Notes under the pieces: model-generated
Told to the model about the DNA's origin: nothing
Databases searched by the model: none
What the model saw: the letters and a program-made list of their open reading frames with translations, nothing else
Assembly (NCBI GenBank): GCA_011032825.1
Contig: JAADJZ010000004.1
Span: 372,001 to 436,000, forward strand
DNA length: 64,000 bases
Direction: 5' to 3'
Origin: Massariosphaeria phaeospora
Taxonomy: Eukaryota > Ascomycota > Dothideomycetes > Pleosporales
Position numbers and translations under genes: made by a program
Shown: positions 57,641-64,000 of the stretch, one piece after another
Position numbering within the stretch: position 1 is the first letter of the stretch
Layout of the letters: each line of letters begins with the position of its first letter

Positions 57641-59356
57641 CGAGGAGCTCGTTTTTAGTGTGTCCTAAGCGAAACTTGGCAACCGTCCGAACTCATCTCA
57701 AATATCAACACCATATATTCAAAGCGACTCAACTTTATCAATACGCACCCAAAATTCACGAATAATGGTTCGAATTAATCGCAGAAAGTCGTTAGATTAT
57801 TCTACCGTGCAACAACGAAGAAATAAGACCCGGCGCCGCGAGCTTGACCCTATCGAGCGAGCGTTTGTGGCCGGCGCATGCCTCCATGGCAATGCCTCTG
57901 TAAATAGCTGCGCCAAACTACTCAGTGTGGATCAATCTGGGTTATCAAAGATGGTAAAGAAGGTGCAGAGCAAGGCAGAGGAATCTGGGCTTCCTGTTTA
58001 TGATCCAATTCACTTTGAAAATGAGATAGGGAGAGGTAGGCCAGAATTGCTTACTTAGGCACAAAAAGATTCTATCATTTAGATAGCCACACAAGATCGT
58101 CAACACCGTGAAAAGGAGTCCTGGCAGGCAATAAAAGACGGAGACTTCAATTATATACCTAAGATCTCGATTACAACGTTCAAAAACATTATGTACGAAG
58201 CTGGCTACGCACGCAGAGCACCTGGGTTTAAACCTACACTAAATGAGAAGCAGCAAAAGAACCGCCTACAGTGAGCTCTTAATCACAACCCTAATAAGTA
58301 CGAGAGAGGAGATGGTAAGGGCTTCAACTTTCGACGCGTAGTTTACACCGATGAGACTTTTGCAAGAGTTGGAGAGCGACGCGGCATAAAAAGAGCTTAG
58401 TGTAAACCTAGAGAGGAGTATCACGACGACGTCAAGAGGCCCAAGCTTCGTAATACATGTACGTTGCAGTTCTACGGCGCATTTACGTACGGCGAGAAAG
58501 GCCCGTGCCATATATACAGCAAAGAAACTAAAGAGCAGAAGGCGGCGGCAGCTAAAGCGCTACGGGATGAAAATGCAGAGAATCAGGCACAGAGAGAGAA
58601 CTTTGTGCCACTTGCTCGGCGCGTTTTACGCTCTATAGGAGACTCAGATGTCAACTCTCAGAAACACGCCTGGCGAAAAGATCTCGAGTATAAACGAGGT
58701 GACAAGACCCGCGGGGGTGTAGACAGCTATAGGCACCGCGAGGAGGTGCTAAAGCCTCTTATAGTGCCTTGGATCAAGCAACTCAAACAGAAGGGCAAAA
58801 CTGACGTCGTACTCTTAGAGGACGGTGCCCCGGCCCACGCCTCAAAGATAGCTATGGATTTTCTGGACGTCTCTCACATCTCAAAGCTACCTTGGCCTGG
58901 CCACTCACCCGACGTCAACGCAGAGGAGCATGCATAGCCATAGATTCGGCGTCATATAACGAAAGAGTACTCTCCGTCAACCTGCGAAAACGAGTGCCGT
59001 AAACAGTAGCAAGAAGAGTGGCAAAAACTGCCCATAGAGGCAATCAACAAGTGGATTGACCATGTGCCTGAGATTGTACGCTGTATTATTGAACATGAAG
59101 GCAATAACGACTTTCATGATGGATAGGGGGGAGGGTAGTCAGGGGTAACTAGTATCTCGCGGAGAGAGCTCCCAAAACACCAAATCTTGGCCTCATCTTT
59201 TCCCAATTGGGCCAATATATCCAGGTTATCGAGATCTCACAGAAATATCATGAATAAATGTGTATTTAACCGATTTTGTGTGTAAATTTGTATAATGGGG
59301 GGGTTTTGGGTGCATGCCAAGTTTTCGCTTAGGACACACTTAAAACGAGCTCCTCG
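57641..59356 (+). mobile_element. Tc1/mariner (DD34E) transposon, RIP-damaged
   Basis: Terminal inverted repeats of about 41-42 bp: 57641-57681 begins CGAGGAGCTCGTTTT and the right end (59315-59356, inverted) begins the same, with two small differences. TA target duplications lie at 57639-57640 and 59357-59358. The 1716-bp element has one transposase frame with seven in-frame stops and no frameshift. Confidence 0.92.
57765..59126 (+). pseudogene. Tc1/mariner transposase with in-frame stop codons
   Basis: A single frame from ATG 57765 to TAG 59124-59126 (453 codons) is interrupted by stops at 58056, 58080, 58272, 58398, 58935, 58941 and one near 58998. The two near 58935-58941 replace the Trp residues of the usual EHAWPWIRR. 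A helix-turn-helix is followed by the catalytic domain: first Asp in YTDET (about 58350), second Asp in LLEDGAPAH and Glu in DVNAEEHA. Thirty-four residues lie between the last two, i.e. DD34E. Absence of frameshifts together with many TGG/CAG-to-TAG or TGA changes is what RIP produces. No active enzyme is expected. Confidence 0.9.
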
Positions 59357-59358
59357 TA

Positions 59359-59779
59359 CAGTGACGGCTGCTCGTGACCGCAAACCACGCCTTAGAACAG
59401 GCAAATGGTTCTCCGAGCTGCAGGGCTGGGCTGGATCAGCTCCACACAACATGTGAAAGAACTATCCAAGCTAGTTTCACATTTTCTTTAGCGAGAGAAC
59501 GAGTGGTGGTGGGCATGTCGCCAAGCAAGCCCCAATCTTGCATGCGGGGCGATCACTGGCCGCAAATGACGTCTGCCCTGCAGCACATCGTCACCAGCCA
59601 CACCTAGCCGTGTATGAGATCACTGCAGAGTCCAGATGCAGGATTGCGAGCGTGACACGGCATGGCGTATACAAAAAGGGCAGTCCATCTGACTCCAAAG
59701 GGCAAACAACCTCTCTCCAAATATCTGATCACTGTTCATCAAATCCTTCTTCCTTCTCATCAACTTCCACATCTTCAAG
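59359..59779. other. Spacer right of the transposon, nothing recognised
   Basis: About 420 bases holding the promoter of the next gene. No domain-bearing frame was seen. Confidence 0.45.
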
Positions 59780-60361
59780 ATGACCGACCAAAATAAGAAC
59801 AGCAAGACGTACAGGGAGCAAGCGTCCGAAGTGTACAACCGCCAGTATGAAAACTGGGTCCCGTGGATGGAGGACAAATACCTCAGCTGGTTCACCAAAG
59901 ACAACAAGACCTCGTACGCCACAAAGCGTATGTCGCTCCCCCTCTCCACCGTCCCATGCTCTGTTTCCCTGACCTAACATCCACGATTTTCAGAACAACT
60001 CGACAAGTCCAAAGTAACCGGCATCTCGCAAGTCGACACGCTGCAGGACGGCGTCAACGGCCTCGTCAGCGGCCAAGTCGGCAAGGGCGGTATCGCACAG
60101 CCCGTTGGTGACTACATCTCGAAGGAAGGCGTCAACCGTGCTGAGCGGGGCGGGAAAGACGACCAAGGACGTTCGCTGGACAGCCAGGCCCCGCTGGGCG
60201 GTTACGGACAAGGCGCTATGGACGGTGTTAAGAATGCGGGTGGTGGTGTCGCTGGAGGTGTGAAGGGTGCTGGAGAGAGTGTCACTGGCGGTGCGAAGAG
60301 TGCTGGTGGTTACCTCGGAGGTATGTGGGGCGGAGGAGACAAGGGCGGTGACAAGAAATAG
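59780..60361 (+). CDS. Small conserved fungal protein with Gly-rich tail
   Basis: Two exons, 59780-59927 and 59994-60361, giving 171 aa. The N-terminus has an aromatic block (YNRQYENWVPWMEDKYLSWF). It is followed by a hydrophilic middle (QQLDKSKVTGISQVDTLQDG, then VNRAERGGKDDQG). The C-terminus is Gly/Ala repeats with periodic Lys and Ser, reminiscent of LEA/hydrophilin-like stress proteins. No signal peptide or catalytic motif. The intron has clear GTATGT and CAG ends with a CTAAC branch site. I recognise the type as a widespread Pezizomycotina protein but know no function. Confidence 0.85.
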
Positions 60362-60719
60362 AGATGTCGATGAAGGATGGGATGTGACCAGAGGATGTGA
60401 GGACCTAATGATACCATGATTACTTTTGGCTCAGGATGGAATTCTTTGCTGCTTTCTTCGGGCCTCTGTCCTTATCTTTGTAGCAGGTTTTAATTTGAAT
60501 TTATTGTGCGTTATTGACACTGGTCGATGTAGTGCATATAAACGGACACTGTTGATGCCAAGCCTTTCTTATTGTGGTGATGAAGTGATAATGGTAGACA
60601 TAGGGGCGTCGTGCATATCATGTCACACTCCATGGTTCGCGACCCGACGACTAAATCATATATCATAAGCATCCGTGTTTTCAACATACATCCATCAACA
60701 CCATCTTTGACCAATTCCC
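60362..60719. other. Spacer between convergent genes, nothing recognised
   Basis: About 360 bases holding the 3' ends of two convergent genes. It is relatively AT-rich with no coding signal. Confidence 0.5.
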
Positions 60720-61247
60720 TCATGCCACCCCCTCTCCGTCAACCAAACCCTCTGCCCAGTCTCCCTCCACGACCCCAAACAACCTCAACGCCTCTTCCCT
60801 CTTAAACATCCTCGCACAATCCACCGCATTCGGGTGCCCCAACCCGATATCCGCGCCCGCCTCCACCAGCACCTTCACCACCTCGTCCCAGCCCTTGAAC
60901 ACGGCGCCGGCAATCGGGCTCTGGCCCCGCCCATTCAGCACATTCGGATCTGCGCCCGCAGCGAGCAGCGCCTTCGCAGTCTCGGTATTGCCGTGGTAGC
61001 ACGCGAGCATGAGCAGCGTGTCGCCGGCGGAGTTGGTCAGGTTCTGCGGGATGCCGGCGCTGATGTAGGAGGTTAGGGTGGCGGTGTCGCCGGTACGCGC
61101 GAGGTCGAAGAGTTTGGCGGCGAGGTCGAGGGCAGCGGGGGGGAGAGAGGAGGCGGTTTGCGGGGGTTGGGGAGGGGTGGCGCTGGGTGCGGAGGCGCCG
61201 TTTAGGGTCATGGGCACCCCGTTGGGCTGAGGCTGTTCGGAGGACAT
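60720..61247 (-). CDS. Ankyrin-repeat protein
   Basis: Single exon, 175 aa. After a Pro-rich N-terminus (about 35 aa) come three to four ankyrin repeats: LFDLARTGDTATLTSYISAG, GDTLLMLACYHGNTETAKAL / LAAGADPNVLNGRGQSPIAG, and GWDEVVKVLVEAGADIGLG. A short capping helix ends the protein. These short stand-alone ankyrin proteins are common in fungi and act as protein-binding modules; the partner is unknown. It is divergent from TAF11 across 328 bp. Confidence 0.88.
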   Translation of the reverse strand: MSSEQPQPNGVPMTLNGASAPSATPPQPPQTASSLPPAALDLAAKLFDLARTGDTATLTSYISAGIPQNLTNSAGDTLLMLACYHGNTETAKALLAAGADPNVLNGRGQSPIAGAVFKGWDEVVKVLVEAGADIGLGHPNAVDCARMFKREEALRLFGVVEGDWAEGLVDGEGVA

Positions 61248-61575
61248 GATGGCTATGTGTTCGATTGTAGATGGGTGATGGTGTGAATTTAATCAGTGCA
61301 AAAGCACGGATATATGTAGGCCTTTCACATGGTGCCGGTCGAGATCATGAATGCTCAGTCAGAGCGGCGGCCCAAGTTGTGAGAGATCGATGACATAATG
61401 GCTCGGATGGATGCACGGCGGCCTTGGCGCGCGTCGATCAGCGGCCGCGTTCCGTTCATTGAACTTCACTGGATCCCCACCAAACTGCAACACTGACACA
61501 GGACAACCCCACGACCTAAACTGCTCTCTCTTGCTCTCCCGACACCTCGATCCAACCGCGCAATAATCCACCACC
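61248..61575. promoter_or_regulatory. Divergent promoter between ankyrin gene and TAF11
   Basis: The start codons face away across 328 bp, so both promoters lie here. No specific motif was identified. Confidence 0.5.
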
Positions 61576-62648
61576 ATGGCCTCTCCGCCGCATCTCCCCC
61601 AACTCAATATCCCGCGCAAACGGTCCTCAATCTCGAGTGTAACCTCCGCCGCCAAAAAGCGAAAGCCCTCGCAGCTGCGCAACTCGTTCGCTCCGGAGAG
61701 TGAAGCTGTGGGCTCGCCTCTTAGGTACTCGCGCTCGCCATCCGTAGACAGCGTAGCCACTACGTCCGTCGTCAACGGCGCAGGGGGCAAGAAGCGCAAG
61801 AGGAAAGATGCAGATACCGCGAGCGTCACAGGCTCGAGCGTGCGAGGCGGCAAGGCACCGAGTGCGGCCGATGGCGGTGGAGACGGTGCTGCAGCTGAAG
61901 GAGCAGAGGGCGATGAAGAAGAGGACGATGATCTAGAAGAGGAAATGGATGCCGTGCTCGAAGGCGGAAAAGTCACAGAAGCTACCAAGAAGCAGGAGAA
62001 GGAACATGAACGGTACACCACCACCGCGTCTTATACTACTCTGCGAACCAGGAACTCTACTAACGCACCCCCAGCATCCTCATGGAAGCCATGGACCCCA
62101 ACCAATCCGACCGCTACGCAACCTACCGCCGCATCCGCCTCAAGCGCGAAATCGTCCGCAAACTCGTCAACCAAACGCTCTCGCAATCCGTCCCGCAACC
62201 CGTCATCATCGCCGTAACATCCTACAGCAAAGGCTTCGTCGGCGAGCTGGTCGACCGCGCCCTCACCGTGCGCGACGAATGGGCCGCTTCGCGCAGCCAC
62301 GTCCCCAACACCGCGGTCCCGGCGCCCATCCTCGCGCAAGGCATCTACTGGCCCACGGGCCACCGCACCGACGCCAAGCCCTCGAACCAGCACATCCAGG
62401 CCGCAGGCATGTTCCTCAACCAGGTGGACCGGGATGAGGGCTTTTGGAGCGAGGTGCAGCGCGATGCGCCGCTGAGTGAGCGCTTGAAGACGTGTGATAA
62501 GGGACCGTTGACGCCGGCGCATTTGCGTGAGGCGCTGAGACGGTATAAGAGGGATCGGGATGGCGGCGGGGCGGGGTTCGCGGGGCTGAGTCTTGAGGGG
62601 CCGGAGAGGACGTTGGGGAGGACGGGCGGGCGGAGACTGTTTCGGTGA
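61576..62648 (+). CDS. TAF11: Transcription initiation factor TFIID subunit TAF11
   Basis: Two exons, 61576-62012 and 62075-62648, giving 336 aa. TAF11 pairs with TAF13 through histone folds in TFIID and helps RNA polymerase II promoter recognition. The TAFII28 domain begins shortly after the intron: DRYATYRRIRLKREIVRKLV, then NQTLSQSVPQPVIIAVTSYS and KGFVGELVDRALTVRDEW, the classic family block. The N-terminus is basic with a nuclear-localisation-like KKRKRK, then acidic. A C-terminal LTPAHLREALRRYKRD continues the fold, as in other TAF11 proteins. It is convergent with the uL4 gene. Confidence 0.94.
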
Positions 62649-63154
62649 TGGGGGGGTGCTGCATGTCTCTTCGTACATGTTCGGCTCGTGGGATACTGAC
62701 GCGGCTCGACGTCTCCTCCATTCGCACACCCATCCTACTTCGGGTGACTGTAGTGCTATAGCAAGGCAGATGATATCCAGCATTGATACCTTTGTTATGT
62801 TCTTTGCACTGGGCTGAATAATCATTGCTCTACCGTACCAACCAGAGTGCTAACAGGGAGATATAGGCAGAGCTCTATAGTCTCCTGCGAGCTGTTGGCA
62901 TGTATCGCAAGTTACACAGTATGGCACAACCTCGTGGTTGCTCTGCTTGTTGTCAAGGCAGCAGCCATACTCAAGGGCGTTGGGTGAGTCAAGTCACACA
63001 TCATCACAGCAAACAGCAAACGAGGCACATGAATGAATGAAGTGAAACCATTCTCATTGGATATTTTGACCATGGCAGCCGCATCAGGAGCCGTCAATCG
63101 CTAGCCACCACACCTAGAGTCGTGAAGAAACCATAAACACCCAACCGGAACCGT
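62649..63154. other. Spacer between convergent genes, nothing recognised
   Basis: About 500 bases with the 3' ends of TAF11 and uL4. No coding signal or repeat of note. Confidence 0.5.
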
Positions 63155-64000
63155 TTAGTTCTCCTGCAGGAGCGTCTCGAACTTCTCACCAACGCGCTCG
63201 GGCTTGCCCTCATTCAGCTTCTTCTGGCCAAGCTTCTCCTTGGAGAAAGCTGCCGCGTACGGGTTGAGGCGGAGCTGCACCTGGAAGTTCTTGAGCGGGT
63301 TCTTCTTCTGGACGACACCGCGCTTGCTGACGGCACCACCCTTGACCTGCCGCAGAACCTTCTGGATGTCGGACGAGTTGATGATCTTGCTGAGGTCGGT
63401 GTTCTTCATCTGGGCCGACGGGAGGAGGTAGTCTTTCTTCAGCGCCGACGGCTCAGTGGTCGAGCCGTAGATCTTGTCGAGGGCAGAGAAGGCGGATGAA
63501 GTCCAGATGATGAATCGGCCGAGATGACCACCAGGGGCAAGCTGCAGAAGGTTGAGGGAGTAGACCGAGGAGGTCTCAACACCGGGAAGGTTGCGGAAAG
63601 CCTTGACAAGCTCCTTGCCATCCTCGTCGGGGTTGTAGACGACCAAAGGACCACGGCGCTGCCTGTGACGGCGGCCTCGCAGCTTTCCCTTACCGGAACG
63701 GACCTTGCGCGACTTCTTGACCCTCTCGACGTCGCCACTAGCTCCTATAGACTTCAGTAGGGCGAGGGCAGCGGAGGTCTTGGCAATGGCACCATCCGCG
63801 AAAGCAGTCGAGGAGATGACAAGCGGGACTTCTGGGACGGTGGAGATGTTGTGGCCACGGGCGAACAGCAGAGCAGCGCTGGAAGACGCGGCTAGAGCGG
63901 AGGCAGTGGCGAAGCGCTTCTGGTTGAGGGGGATCTTCTGATGCCACCTGCGCCAGACCTTGGTAGGCGCGAACATGCGGCCAGAGCGGCACATGTTACC
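63155..64000 (-). CDS. RPL4: 60S ribosomal protein uL4 (L4), 5' end outside the window
   Basis: The C-terminal ~281 residues are in one exon that runs off the right edge of the window. Conserved blocks are GNMCRSGRMFAPTKVWRRWHQ, ASALAASSSAALLFARGH, PEVPLVISS, KGKLRGRRHRQRRGPLVVY and NLPGV. It ends in the eukaryote-specific extension NPLKNFQVQLRLNPYA and a stop at 63155. It is a large-subunit protein with a loop reaching the exit tunnel. The beginning of the protein and the promoter are not visible. Confidence 0.97.
   Translation of the reverse strand, partial: GNMCRSGRMFAPTKVWRRWHQKIPLNQKRFATASALAASSSAALLFARGHNISTVPEVPLVISSTAFADGAIAKTSAALALLKSIGASGDVERVKKSRKVRSGKGKLRGRRHRQRRGPLVVYNPDEDGKELVKAFRNLPGVETSSVYSLNLLQLAPGGHLGRFIIWTSSAFSALDKIYGSTTEPSALKKDYLLPSAQMKNTDLSKIINSSDIQKVLRQVKGGAVSKRGVVQKKNPLKNFQVQLRLNPYAAAFSKEKLGQKKLNEGKPERVGEKFETLLQEN

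Noticed and set aside
1..64000. CRISPR arrays, bacterial operons, riboswitches or rRNA/tRNA genes
   Set aside because: None seen by eye on either strand. The gene structure is eukaryotic; a tRNA search program was not available, so a missed tRNA cannot be fully excluded.

Overview
The window is nuclear DNA of a filamentous ascomycete (Pezizomycotina; a Dothideomycete would fit, but that is inference). The reasons are: intron-rich protein genes with mostly 47-150 nt introns carrying GT..AG ends and CTAAC-like branch sites; fungus-specific families (Zn2Cys6 regulators, FSH hydrolase, GH10 xylanase, fungal GH47 mannosidase); and transposons whose reading frames are broken mainly by TGG/CAG-to-TAG type changes, the signature expected from repeat-induced point mutation (RIP). 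Exon boundaries below were worked out by hand from splice motifs and frame. Every complete multi-exon model closes to a whole number of codons.

Layout. 0-2.6 kb: the 3' end of one pogo/Fot1-like transposon, then a second near full-length copy (461-2576) that is itself interrupted by a fold-back element. 2.9-6.3 kb: a large Zn2Cys6 regulator (minus strand), followed by a 3.1-kb gap with no recognisable gene. 9.5-17.1 kb: ribosomal protein uL13, an acyl-AMP ligase, an FSH serine hydrolase and a DUF3074 coiled-coil protein. 17.8-30.6 kb: sterol O-acyltransferase, AP-1 gamma-adaptin, a secreted GH47 mannosidase, the rRNA-processing factor EFG1 and the SEA/GATOR subunit SEA4. 31.4-38.2 kb: an Ark/Prk/AAK-type kinase convergent with the F-box protein GRR1, separated by a microsatellite-rich spacer. 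39.7-45.0 kb: GH10 xylanase, a nucleoside hydrolase and a divergent Zn2Cys6 regulator. 45.9-56.3 kb: a Ulp1-like cysteine peptidase, pyruvate decarboxylase, the spliceosomal SNW protein and a low-complexity fungal protein. 57.6-59.4 kb: a RIP-damaged Tc1/mariner DD34E element. 59.8-64 kb: a small conserved Gly-rich protein, an ankyrin protein, TAF11 and the 3' part of ribosomal protein uL4.

Most genes are housekeeping functions (ribosome, rRNA processing, splicing, vesicle traffic, TOR signalling, ubiquitin, sterol storage) and do not form one pathway. Accessory content sits at the two transposon-bearing zones and in the 39-46 kb block (xylanase, nucleoside hydrolase plus its divergent regulator, Ulp1-like peptidase).

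The most distinctive signals are: very small exons in several genes (a 6-nt and a 15-nt exon in the nucleoside hydrolase, a 14-nt exon inside a zinc cluster, a 21-nt exon in pyruvate decarboxylase); the asymmetric ends of the pogo-like family with a doubled 17-bp terminal motif; the nested fold-back element; and a tandem repeat whose embedded palindromes are mutually inverted. I did not find a clearly new multi-gene system.
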